Source: Clostridia bacterium (GTDB lineage: Bacteria > Bacillota > Clostridia > Christensenellales > CAG-138). From it: a stretch of 64,000 nucleotides of DNA. The stretch spans positions 1 to 64,000 of the forward strand of contig JAFPXD010000062.1 of NCBI GenBank assembly GCA_017394835.1, in the 5' to 3' direction. Below, piece after piece: positions 17,632 through 25,983 of the stretch; the stretch's first letter is position 1; each line of letters starts with the position of its first letter. A program made the translations under genes and the position numbers. Below the pieces are notes generated by a model. It had not been told where the DNA came from and did not search any database. It saw only the letters and a program-made list of their open reading frames with translations.

Positions 17632-19249
17632 GGTCTATATAGCGATAGACTTGAAGAGCTTCTATGCCAGCGTCGAGTGCGCCGACAGGAAGTTCGATCC
17701 GCTGGCCACAAATCTTGTTGTGGCGGACCTTTCGCGTACCGAAAAGACCATCTGCCTTGCTGTCTCTCCCTCGCTCAAAGCCCACGGCATATCCGGCAGA
17801 GCGAGGCTTTTTGAAGTGGTCCAACGGGTAAAAGAAGTCAATCAGGAGCGCTTCCGCAAAGCTATTAAGCTCGGCGTCCTCCCGAAGGACGAAAAGGGAC
17901 ATTATCATTTCGCCTCATCATCATTCGACGCCGAGGCGCTCGAGGAAGATCCGGCGCTTGAGCTCAATTACATAGTCGCCCCTCCGCGCATGATGCTGTA
18001 CGAAAAGGTCAGCACACAGGTCTTCTCCATCTATTCAAAATACATTGCCCCTGAGGACATCCATGTTTACAGCATAGACGAGGTGTTCATGGATGTGACC
18101 AACTATCTTGCCACATACGCCGTAACTCCGCGGGAGCTTGCCATGCAGATGATCCGAGAGGTGCTTTATACGACAGGAATAACAGCTACGGCAGGTATCG
18201 GTACGAATATGTATCTTGCAAAGGTCGCCATGGATATAGTCGCAAAGCACGTTCCCGCAGATGAACAGGGCGTGAGAATAGCGGAGCTTAACGAGCAGAC
18301 CTACAGGGAATTGCTCTGGTGCCACACCCCGATAACCGATTTCTGGAGAGTGGGTGGCGGCACGGCACGCAGGCTTGCCGCTCTTGGCTGCTATACCATG
18401 GGTGATATAGCGAGGCTGAGCGTTCATAACGAAGAGGCGCTCTATAAGGCGATGGGAATAAACGCGGAGCTCCTCATAGACCACGCTTGGGGTTGGGAGC
18501 CGACCGATATTGCGACGATAAAGAGCTACACACCGGAAGCGACCTCGCTCTCATCCGGGCAGGTGCTGAAAGAGCCTTACACCTGTGAGAAGGGTAAGCT
18601 CATAACCCGTGAGATGACCGAGCTTTTGGTGCTCGATATGGTCAGGAAAGCCGTCGTCACGAAGCAGGTCACGCTGACGATAGGCTATGACCGAGAGAGC
18701 TTGGAGCAGCGCGGGAAAGGATACATAGTCAAGACCACCGGAAAGCCATATACGGGCAAGGTCTCACCCGATCTGTACGGCAGACCCCACCCGAACCACG
18801 CTCACGGCACAGGCAACCTCGATCATTTCACGAGCTCTACGACAGCGATAATGGACGTCATGATGGCGCTCTATGACCGCATTGTCGATCCCGATCTGCT
18901 CATACGCAGGGTGGGCATTTCAACAGGAGCGCTCATCCCCGAAAACGAGATACCCGCGGAGGCACCGGAGCAGATGAGCCTCTTCGTCGATTACGAAGCC
19001 GTCGATAAGGCAAAAGCCGAAAGAGCCGCAGAGGAGGAAAAGGAGCGCAGGCTGCAAAGGGCTACGCTTTCATTGCAGGATCGCTTCGGTAAGAACGTGC
19101 TGCTCAAAGGAATGAACTTCTTTGAGGGCGGAACGACAAGGGAACGTAACGAGCAGATCGGCGGTCACAGAGCCGGGCGCGATGAGATAATGACCGGCAG
19201 AACGAAGAAAAAGGATGAACCGCGAAAGGAGGACGCCGAGGATGAGTAA
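17624..19249 (+). CDS. Y-family DNA polymerase (ImpB/MucB/SamB, UmuC-like)
   Basis: 541 residues from GTG at 17624, chosen because GGAGGGA precedes it and the family N-terminus begins exactly there (VYIAIDLKSFYASVE). Metal ligands are visible: Asp9 in AIDLKSFY, and Asp152-Glu153 in YSIDEVF. The little-finger region and a Lys/Arg/Glu-rich tail follow. It is an error-prone translesion polymerase copying damaged template, presumably induced through the upstream S24 repressor. Length is slightly above the usual 420-500 because of the C-terminal extension. It overlaps the YolD-like gene by 8 bases. Confidence 0.92.
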   Translation: MNKVYIAIDLKSFYASVECADRKFDPLATNLVVADLSRTEKTICLAVSPSLKAHGISGRARLFEVVQRVKEVNQERFRKAIKLGVLPKDEKGHYHFASSSFDAEALEEDPALELNYIVAPPRMMLYEKVSTQVFSIYSKYIAPEDIHVYSIDEVFMDVTNYLATYAVTPRELAMQMIREVLYTTGITATAGIGTNMYLAKVAMDIVAKHVPADEQGVRIAELNEQTYRELLWCHTPITDFWRVGGGTARRLAALGCYTMGDIARLSVHNEEALYKAMGINAELLIDHAWGWEPTDIATIKSYTPEATSLSSGQVLKEPYTCEKGKLITREMTELLVLDMVRKAVVTKQVTLTIGYDRESLEQRGKGYIVKTTGKPYTGKVSPDLYGRPHPNHAHGTGNLDHFTSSTTAIMDVMMALYDRIVDPDLLIRRVGISTGALIPENEIPAEAPEQMSLFVDYEAVDKAKAERAAEEEKERRLQRATLSLQDRFGKNVLLKGMNFFEGGTTRERNEQIGGHRAGRDEIMTGRTKKKDEPRKEDAEDE

Positions 19250-19733
19250 GGGCATTAAGGGAAATGAACCAGATCCGCGCATAGTCTATGCGGATATTAT
19301 AGGCCTTCCGCATTGGCAGTCTCCAACGCGACCGCATATGAGCCTCTATGATCGCTCGGCGCAGTTCGCGTCATATAAGGCGCTGTCCGGATATGAGGAT
19401 ATGGTAGCTGAGGAAGCCCGGCTCACGGACAGGAAGCTCGAGCTTGAGGATTACGAGCTTGAGCTGCTCAACCAGAAGCTTTCGCTCGTCAACGATGTTA
19501 TCGCCGACGGGCATCATCCTGTGCTCACGTTCACCGTTTTCGAGCCGGATGAACTTAAAGAGGGCGGCAGATACGTCGAGATCACCGATACCGTCAAGCG
19601 TATCGACACGACCGGAAGAAAGGTCATCCTCACAAGCACGAGGGAAAGCGGGCTGCACAAGACCATTGACTTTGACAGGATCGCCGCGGTCCATGGAGAG
19701 CTCGTTGACTATATGGACGACTGTTGGGAATAA
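19242..19733 (+). CDS. YolD-like protein
   Basis: 163 residues from ATG at 19242 behind AAAGGAGG inside the end of the polymerase gene. The central part (RPHMSLYDRSAQFASYKALSG) is characteristic of YolD-like proteins that partner with Y-family polymerases in Firmicutes. A coiled-coil-like segment follows (LTDRKLELEDYELELLNQKL), longer than in minimal YolD proteins. Last gene of the SOS-type operon. Confidence 0.8.
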   Translation: MSKGIKGNEPDPRIVYADIIGLPHWQSPTRPHMSLYDRSAQFASYKALSGYEDMVAEEARLTDRKLELEDYELELLNQKLSLVNDVIADGHHPVLTFTVFEPDELKEGGRYVEITDTVKRIDTTGRKVILTSTRESGLHKTIDFDRIAAVHGELVDYMDDCWE

Positions 19734-19824
19734 AGATGAATAATTCAGAGAGCATGACCTCGGCCTTCCCCTTCAATGGCGGGGCTTTTTCACGTTTAAG
19801 GCACACCATCTCCGAAAATGTAAT

Positions 19825-19853
19825 TTGAATACGCCCCTTCTTTATGCTATAAT
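19825..19853 (+). promoter_or_regulatory. Promoter of the 19901 gene / restriction-modification unit
   Basis: -35 TTGAAT (19825-19830), 17-base spacer, -10 TATAAT (19848-19853). A weak GC-rich stem with a five-T run (CCCC/GGGG, 19768-19790) lies just before and may end the upstream operon. Confidence 0.7.
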
Positions 19854-19900
19854 CGAATAAAACCTGACTAAGGGTTCATATAACCGCCAGGAGGAGCAAA

Positions 19901-20215
19901 ATGGGCGACGTTATTTATCTTAACGAATACAAAAAGCAGCATGGGATCCCACTTCCGCGATCCCCGTATTATACGCTGAAAGCTACGGACGCGCAGCTTT
20001 ATGAGGCTTACCATGCCGCCGCCATGCTTCTTAACGAGTTCAGCGAAAACCATGATAATGCACCGTATGCTGTCTTGGTCGGATATGAGAACATAAAGAC
20101 CGGTCATATCAAACTTTTGAAACAGCCGCCCATGTTTTCCACCAAGGAAGCTTTTGAGTCAATGTCCGGCATGAGAGGGCATAAAAGCATTGCCGTTGTT
20201 CGAAAAGCCGAGTAG
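19901..20215 (+). CDS. Hypothetical protein upstream of the MmeI-like enzyme
   Basis: 104 residues; ATG follows AGGAGG. Soluble, no signal peptide or recognisable motif. It has its own upstream promoter and is 29 bases before the restriction-modification gene, so co-transcription is likely. I do not recognise the family. Confidence 0.7.
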   Translation: MGDVIYLNEYKKQHGIPLPRSPYYTLKATDAQLYEAYHAAAMLLNEFSENHDNAPYAVLVGYENIKTGHIKLLKQPPMFSTKEAFESMSGMRGHKSIAVVRKAE

Positions 20216-20244
20216 AAGTTAAGCTTATTTAGAGGTAATATCGT

Positions 20245-23037
20245 ATGAACGACATTCAGCAAAGAAAAGCGGCAAAGGATTTTGCAGCAAGATGGAAGGA
20301 CAAGGGCTACGAGAAGGGCGAGAGCCAGCTTTTCTGGACGACGCTTCTGACCGACGTTTTCGGCGTGACGAACGTCGCCGATTTCATCGAATTCGAGGAT
20401 CAAGTGCATCTCGATCACACCTCGTTCATCGACGGTTACATTCCCTCAACGAAGGTGCTGATCGAGCAGAAGGGCCTCGGCAAGGACCTCAATAAGCCCA
20501 TCAAACAGTCCGACGGCTCCATGCTCAACCCCTTCCAGCAGGCAAAACGCTACATAACCGAGCTGCCGCTGTCCCGCCATCCGCGTTGGGTCGTTACCTG
20601 CAACTTCGCGGAATTCTATATCTACGATATGGAGCGCCCGGGCGGCGAGCCGGAGAAGATCAAGCTCTGCGACCTTGAAAAGGAATACTACCGCCTCTCC
20701 TTCCTGACCGAGACCGAGAGCGTGCATATCCAAAGGGAGATGGAGATCTCCATCAAGGCCGGCGAGGTAGTCGGGCTCCTTTACGATGCATTCTTAAAGC
20801 AGTACGGCTCTGCCGACGCCGAAACGCTGAAGAGCCTCAACAAGCTCTGCGTCCGTCTCGTATTCTGCCTCTATGCGGAGGACGCGGGCATATTCGGCAA
20901 GCATTTGATGTTCCACGATTATCTGTCGCAATTCTCAACAAGGGAGATGCGCAAGGGTCTGACCGCCCTTTTCAAGGTGCTTGACCAGAAGCCCGAGGAG
21001 CGCGACCGCTTCCTTGCGGACGACGATCCCTTGCTTGCGGCATTCCCATACGTCAACGGCGGGCTGTTCGCCGACGAGGATATAATCATTCCCCCGTTCA
21101 CTGATGAGATACGCGAGCTGCTGCTCGTTAAGGCGAGCGCGGATTTTGACTGGTCGTCCATCAGTCCCACCATATTCGGCGCTGTGTTCGAGAGCACCCT
21201 GAACCCCGAAACACGCCGCTCCGGCGGCATGCACTATACCTCGATCGAGAACATCCACAAGGTTATCGACCCGCTGTTTTTGGACGAGCTCAAGGCAGAG
21301 CTTGAGGAGATCTCCGCTATTCAGATAGAAAAGACGAAGACGCGCAAGCTCCGTGAGTTTCAAGCGAAGCTCGCCTCGCTCGAGTTTTTGGACCCGGCGG
21401 CAGGCAGCGGCAATTTCCTCACGGAATCCTATCTCTGCATCCGCAGGCTGGAAAACGACGTGCTCCGTCTTTTGAGCGGCGGTCAGGTGAAATTGGGCGG
21501 CGAGATAATGAGCCCGATACAGGTGAGTATTTCACAGTTCCATGGCATCGAGATAAACGACTTTGCCGTAACGGTTGCAAAGACCGCGCTTTGGATCGCC
21601 GAAAGCCAGATGATGAAGGAGACTGAGGATATCATCTATGCGAACCTCGAGTTCCTGCCCCTGAAAACCAACGCAAATATAGTCGAGGGCAACGCCCTGC
21701 GGCTCGATTGGAACAAGGTCGTGCCGAAGGAAAGGCTGAATTATATCATGGGGAATCCACCGTTTGTGGGATCTTCTATCATGGCACAAGGGAGCCCACA
21801 AAAAGACGATGTGCATTTTGTTTTCCCCGATCTTGCCAAAAATGAAGTTCAGGATCTGGACTATGTTACATGCTGGTATAAACTTGCTGCAGATTATATG
21901 CAGGGAAGTCGCATGGAGTGCTGCTTTGTTTCAACAAATTCCATCTGTCAAGGATCGCAGGTCCCTATTCTTTGGAACATACTGTTAAATACGTACCAAA
22001 ACCATATCAATTTTGCGTATCAAACATTCCGTTGGAATAGTGAGTCGGTGAATCAAGCAGCAGTTCATTGCGTTATTGTAGGGTTCTCTCCCATTGAGCG
22101 AAAAGTTAAGAAGCTGTTTACAAAGGGACAAAGAGGAATAGAAGTACCAAATATCAGCCCTTATCTTACTAATGGTTCTGATGTTTTTGTTGTAGCCACT
22201 AAGAATCCAATCTGCGACGCTCCTTCAATGAATTTCGGAAACCAGCCTAGGGATGGTGGGTTTCTTGTTATTCCTGTTGAGGAGAGAGACGAAATCCTCA
22301 AGAAAGAGCCCACTTTGGAGAAGTGGATTCGTGAGTATATAGGAGCAGTTGAATTCATCAATAACAAAAAGCGTTTTTGCCTTTGGCTAAAGCATGCCTC
22401 TCCGTCTGATATAAAGGCGAGTAAAATATTGTATTCGAAAGTTGAAGCAGTAAGGGCATTCAGACTGGATTCGAGGGCAAAAACGACTAACGGCTATGCA
22501 AAAGTGCCACACCTTTTTGCTCAGATAACCCAACCTGAAGGAGTTGACTTTTTGCTCATTCCGCGTGTGTCATCTGAAAGAAGAAGATACATCCCTATCG
22601 GCTTTATGAGCAAAGACATCATTGCTTCTGATGCTGTTCAAATTGTTCCGGATGCATCTTTGTATCATTTCGGAATCTTGACATCCAATATTCATATGGC
22701 ATGGATGAGAACGGTTGCCGGCAGGCTAAAGAGCGACTATCGATATTCAAAGGAGGTAGTGTACAATACTTTCCCATGGCCTAATCCGACAGTTGAGCAA
22801 AAGGCAAAGATAGAACAGACTGCTCAAATGATACTCGATGCGAGAGCAAAATACCCTGATTCATCACTTGCGGATCTTTATGATGATAACACTATGCCCA
22901 ACGAGCTCAGAACCGCACATCAGAAAAACGATCGGGCAGTTTGGGAAGCTTACGGAAAAGCATGGAGCATAAGCTCAGAAGCCGACTGCGTCGCAGAGCT
23001 CATGAAGCTGTATCAGAAGCTGACCGAGAAGGCATAA
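20245..23037 (+). CDS. MmeI-like type IIG restriction-modification enzyme
   Basis: 930 residues combining nuclease, methyltransferase and target recognition in one chain. The N-terminus has a PD-(D/E)XK-type site D63-X10-E74-X-K76 (IDGYIPSTKVLIEQKG). The adenine-methyltransferase core has SAM motif I DPAAGSGNF (from residue 383) and catalytic NPPF (503-506). The remainder corresponds to target-recognition and C-terminal domains, near the usual 900-1000-residue length of the MmeI family. Reaction: methylates its own sites and cuts unmodified DNA. Base composition drops sharply at about 21750, directly after NPPF, and recovers only near the end, so the recognition half appears to have a different history from the catalytic half. 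Confidence 0.88.
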   Translation: MNDIQQRKAAKDFAARWKDKGYEKGESQLFWTTLLTDVFGVTNVADFIEFEDQVHLDHTSFIDGYIPSTKVLIEQKGLGKDLNKPIKQSDGSMLNPFQQAKRYITELPLSRHPRWVVTCNFAEFYIYDMERPGGEPEKIKLCDLEKEYYRLSFLTETESVHIQREMEISIKAGEVVGLLYDAFLKQYGSADAETLKSLNKLCVRLVFCLYAEDAGIFGKHLMFHDYLSQFSTREMRKGLTALFKVLDQKPEERDRFLADDDPLLAAFPYVNGGLFADEDIIIPPFTDEIRELLLVKASADFDWSSISPTIFGAVFESTLNPETRRSGGMHYTSIENIHKVIDPLFLDELKAELEEISAIQIEKTKTRKLREFQAKLASLEFLDPAAGSGNFLTESYLCIRRLENDVLRLLSGGQVKLGGEIMSPIQVSISQFHGIEINDFAVTVAKTALWIAESQMMKETEDIIYANLEFLPLKTNANIVEGNALRLDWNKVVPKERLNYIMGNPPFVGSSIMAQGSPQKDDVHFVFPDLAKNEVQDLDYVTCWYKLAADYMQGSRMECCFVSTNSICQGSQVPILWNILLNTYQNHINFAYQTFRWNSESVNQAAVHCVIVGFSPIERKVKKLFTKGQRGIEVPNISPYLTNGSDVFVVATKNPICDAPSMNFGNQPRDGGFLVIPVEERDEILKKEPTLEKWIREYIGAVEFINNKKRFCLWLKHASPSDIKASKILYSKVEAVRAFRLDSRAKTTNGYAKVPHLFAQITQPEGVDFLLIPRVSSERRRYIPIGFMSKDIIASDAVQIVPDASLYHFGILTSNIHMAWMRTVAGRLKSDYRYSKEVVYNTFPWPNPTVEQKAKIEQTAQMILDARAKYPDSSLADLYDDNTMPNELRTAHQKNDRAVWEAYGKAWSISSEADCVAELMKLYQKLTEKA

Positions 23038-23070
23038 ACCCACCGAAAACAACAAATATATTATTTCAAA

Positions 23071-23100
23071 CTCGCAACCCACGGGGGTTGCGAGTTTTTT
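23071..23100 (+). terminator. Terminator after the restriction-modification gene
   Basis: Perfect 10-bp stem CTCGCAACCC / GGGTTGCGAG followed by six T. Confidence 0.9.
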
Positions 23101-23183
23101 ATCACATTTTAAACCTAAAAATCAATATATAGTGGCATACGCCTTATTTCTATCTACATCTTGTGCTTTTGCCCTCAAATTTT

Positions 23184-23211
23184 CGCAACCCCCGCGGGTT
23201 GCGGATTTTTT
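23184..23211 (+). terminator. Second terminator-like hairpin with the same stem core
   Basis: CGCAACCC / GGGTTGCG with a CCGC loop followed by GATTTTTTAG. The stem core is the same as in the terminator 110 bases upstream. The 23101-23357 interval otherwise holds AT-rich sequence and a poor TATGAT-type promoter candidate for the next gene. Confidence 0.7.
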
Positions 23212-23357
23212 AGTTTGAATCGTGTATGATACCGCCATCGAAGCACCGCAAGAATCGCATCGACCGATCATCGATGGCTCAACGCACCATTGCGGAACTG
23301 TGGCAACAAGGGCAGACCATTGAGCAGAACGCCTGGCTATTATGAAAGGATATTGAG

Positions 23358-23939
23358 ATGAGAAGAAAAAAACGTGAAATGACCCTTGCGGAAGTCGCCA
23401 GTGCCTTGGGACATCTATATTTGCTCGATCCCCGTGTTGCAGAATTGGATGCAAAAACACTTGGAGCAATGCTGAGGAATGAAAACAATGAGGATGGCCG
23501 TTATAGCTTCGACCGCTTCACAAAGGAAGACAAGGCAGCTTATAAAAAGTTCCTTGAAGGTTACCCCTATAAAGAGGATTTGAACTCTCTGTTTATCGAA
23601 TTCAAATATGAAGCGGACAAAGAGCAAAGAAAAGATAAGAAGCACATGGTTGAGCTTTCGGACGAAGAGATTGAGCTTACGTTTCCTCCTGCACCGAGCT
23701 GCGAGGAAGAAGTGTTGGAGAGAGCGTGCATTGCTCGCATTAAAGCACTAATCGACACCATATTGCCCGACGATCAAGCTTCCCGCATCAAAAGATACTT
23801 TTATGAGAAAATGTCCGAAAGGGAAATCGCGGATGAAGACGGAACCTCGAAACAGTCAGTCTCACAATCCATTAGAGCGGCAATAAGGAGGTTGAGAAAA
23901 GCTCTAAGGGAGGAGGGTTACAATGTTCCGAACACATGA
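23358..23939 (+). CDS. Sigma-70 region 4-like regulator
   Basis: 193 residues. The C-terminal 65 residues form a sigma region-4-like helix-turn-helix (PDDQASRIKRYFYEKMSEREIADEDGTS and a following basic recognition helix). No region 2 is visible, so it is probably an element-borne transcription regulator rather than a complete sigma factor. The N-terminal part is highly charged and unassigned. It overlaps the first excisionase-like gene by 17 bases. Confidence 0.7.
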   Translation: MRRKKREMTLAEVASALGHLYLLDPRVAELDAKTLGAMLRNENNEDGRYSFDRFTKEDKAAYKKFLEGYPYKEDLNSLFIEFKYEADKEQRKDKKHMVELSDEEIELTFPPAPSCEEEVLERACIARIKALIDTILPDDQASRIKRYFYEKMSEREIADEDGTSKQSVSQSIRAAIRRLRKALREEGYNVPNT

Positions 23940-24141
23940 GGAGATCTACGAAGCCCTCCCGCCGGTCCTAAGGACAAAGGATATTGCAAGCGCTCTCGGT
24001 ATTTCGGAGGACTTTGCCAGAATCCTCTTCAAGGTCGATTGGGGCTTGAAGACAATTACGAACACCTCCTTTAAGCTTGTGAGCAGAGAAAGCTTTCTTG
24101 CATGGCTTGATTCTCTGGAAGGAGCGTATCGTGACGCCTAG
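23923..24141 (+). CDS. Excisionase-like HTH protein 1
   Basis: 72 residues; GGGAGGAGGG precedes ATG. Winged-HTH (MerR/Xis-like, HTH_17) pattern: LRTKDIASALGISEDFARILF then a wing and VSRESFLAWL. First of four tandem overlapping genes of this kind. Confidence 0.7.
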   Translation: MFRTHEEIYEALPPVLRTKDIASALGISEDFARILFKVDWGLKTITNTSFKLVSRESFLAWLDSLEGAYRDA

Positions 24142-24367
24142 GATCGTATTATTTGTTTCTGATGTCGCCGACATCCTCAACATCTCGAAGCGCCTTGCTT
24201 ATAATCTATTCAAGCAAGCGGACTTCCCCGGCATGAAGATCGGACAATTCTATTGCGTTCGAATGGATCGGCTCTACAGTTGGCTGCTAATGAAAACCAA
24301 AAAGGAGGTAGAAGATGCGTCGAAGAAGAATAAGCCCTCAAAGGCTGCCCGTCGTACTGACGGTTGA
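24131..24367 (+). CDS. Excisionase-like HTH protein 2
   Basis: 78 residues from GTG at 24131 behind GGAAGGAG. HTH_17-type core VSDVADILNISKRLAYNLFKQ followed by CVRMDRLYSWL and a Lys/Arg-rich tail. Overlaps both neighbours. Confidence 0.7.
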   Translation: MTPRIVLFVSDVADILNISKRLAYNLFKQADFPGMKIGQFYCVRMDRLYSWLLMKTKKEVEDASKKNKPSKAARRTDG

Positions 24368-24530
24368 AGACATTATGGCGACATTGGGTGTAGGTGCAAC
24401 CACAGCGAAAAACTTTTTCCATATCGAAGGGTTCCCGAAGTTGGACATAATGAAGCGAAATCTTGTGCTGAAGGAGAGCTTCTTCAAATGGATGGAAGGG
24501 AGAGAGCAGAATGAAACAGGCAAGCGTTAA
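24315..24530 (+). CDS. Excisionase-like HTH protein 3
   Basis: 71 residues behind AAAGGAGG. Core LTVEDIMATLGVGATTAKNFF, wing, then LKESFFKWMEG. Overlaps the previous gene by 53 bases in another frame. Confidence 0.7.
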   Translation: MRRRRISPQRLPVVLTVEDIMATLGVGATTAKNFFHIEGFPKLDIMKRNLVLKESFFKWMEGREQNETGKR

Positions 24531-24756
24531 GCGATTAAGGCCTCCGCACGAGCCTAAGCAGTTCACGAGTTTCGAAGAGATACCCGATTATCTTATGGTC
24601 AAGGACGTAGCGGATATTCTCAGGATCTCTGTTGCCTCAGCCTATCACTTGGTAAAGGCGGAAGGATTTCCGGTACTATTGCTTAACGGGCAGATGCGCG
24701 TTGAGAAAGAAGCTTTCATTTCATGGATGCGCGGAAAGGAGCGAAATAATGGCTAA
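24511..24756 (+). CDS. Excisionase-like HTH protein 4
   Basis: 81 residues behind GAAGGGAG. Core LMVKDVADILRISVASAYHLV, then RVEKEAFISWM. Overlaps the integrase start by 8 bases, the usual xis-int arrangement, so this copy is the best candidate for the true excisionase. Confidence 0.75.
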   Translation: MKQASVKRLRPPHEPKQFTSFEEIPDYLMVKDVADILRISVASAYHLVKAEGFPVLLLNGQMRVEKEAFISWMRGKERNNG

Positions 24757-25903
24757 GCACAAGAAAAGGGAAGACGGTCTGTACCTCAGGCAGTTTTCAA
24801 CAGGGAAGAAAGCCGATGGCTCATATATCAGAAAGTCGGTTTACGCGAAAACGCAGAAGGAGCTCGAGGAAAAGTACTTCGAAGCCATTGAGGGCTATCA
24901 TCTCGGGTTCAGTCACAATATCGGAAACACTACCTTTGCAAACCTTGCGGAGATCTGGCTCAACAATCAGGGAGCCGGCATGAGCGAGAAGTGGAATTAC
25001 CGTCAAAAGCAGGTTATCGACAATCATCTTCTGCCGGCGATAGGTGCAGTAAAGCTCAAGGATCTCAAGGCGCTTCATCTTCAGGCGATCATAAGCGAAA
25101 AGGCGAAGGCAGGACTTGCGACTTCTACGATGAAGCAGATTAAACAGACCGCAACGAGGATCGTAGAAATGGCTGTGAACTCCGATCTGCTGCCGAAGAA
25201 CGTGTTCAGCTGCGTTAAAGTCCCGAAGCTTGAGCCGAAGGAACGTGAAGCACTGGATGAGGAGCAGATCAAGATGGTCAACGAAACTTGGGCGACTCAC
25301 TTTATGGGCTATCCGACTCTGATAATGCTCTACTGCGGGCTTCGCAGAGGTGAGATGCTTGCATTGCAGTGGAGGGACGTCGATCTTGAGCGAGATGTGA
25401 TCTGCGTCACAAAGGCTGTTGAGTTTCTCTCAAACCAGACTACGATCAAACCGCCGAAATCCCGTGCCGGCAAGCGTGAAGTGCCTATTCCTCTCTTTCT
25501 CCACAACGTGTTGGAGCAGGTCAAGGGGGATCCGAATGCCGTTGTTTGCCCAAACTCTTCAGGCGGTTACATGACGGATTCAGCTTTCAGCAGCGCATGG
25601 CATTCCTACATGAATCATCTGAACCTTATATACGGCGGCAAGAATGCCTCTCGATCAAGGCCAAAGGTCGAGGTCATAAAACAGTTCACCCCGCATATGC
25701 TGCGGCATACATACGCGACCATGCTCTATGACGCAGGCGTTGATATAAAGTCTGCACAGAAGTTTCTCGGACATGCCAACATTGAAATGACACTTTCGGT
25801 TTATACCCACCTTACAAAGTTCAAGATCGATGGGGCTATCGAGAGCCTAAATACCCATATTGCTGAAATGGGATACAGCGGTTCTGCCGATGATGACGAT
25901 TGA
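24749..25903 (+). CDS. Integrase of the tRNA-Arg element (tyrosine recombinase)
   Basis: 384 residues from ATG at 24749 with GGAAAGGAG upstream; the longer in-frame start would lie deep in the preceding gene. AP2-like arm-binding N-terminus, SAM-like core-binding domain and a catalytic domain with R199 (CGLRRGE), K237 (PPKSRAGKR), H316 and R319 (HMLRHT), H342 (GHANIE) and Y352 (SVYTHL). It integrates and, with an excisionase, excises the element; the tRNA-Arg fragment at 27.77 kb is its likely attachment site. Confidence 0.9.
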   Translation: MAKHKKREDGLYLRQFSTGKKADGSYIRKSVYAKTQKELEEKYFEAIEGYHLGFSHNIGNTTFANLAEIWLNNQGAGMSEKWNYRQKQVIDNHLLPAIGAVKLKDLKALHLQAIISEKAKAGLATSTMKQIKQTATRIVEMAVNSDLLPKNVFSCVKVPKLEPKEREALDEEQIKMVNETWATHFMGYPTLIMLYCGLRRGEMLALQWRDVDLERDVICVTKAVEFLSNQTTIKPPKSRAGKREVPIPLFLHNVLEQVKGDPNAVVCPNSSGGYMTDSAFSSAWHSYMNHLNLIYGGKNASRSRPKVEVIKQFTPHMLRHTYATMLYDAGVDIKSAQKFLGHANIEMTLSVYTHLTKFKIDGAIESLNTHIAEMGYSGSADDDD

Positions 25904-25918
25904 TCACTTGCAGATGAT

Positions 25919-25950
25919 AAAAGCCTTGGTGCATATGCATCGAGGCTTTT
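25919..25950. terminator. Bidirectional terminator between convergent genes
   Basis: AAAAGCCT / AGGCTTTT arms (25919-25926 and 25943-25950) around an inner TGCATATGCA palindrome; serves the integrase on the plus strand and the ATPase on the minus strand. Confidence 0.8.
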
Positions 25951-25983
25951 GTTATCCATCAGGTATGTGACGACACGGCGGTC

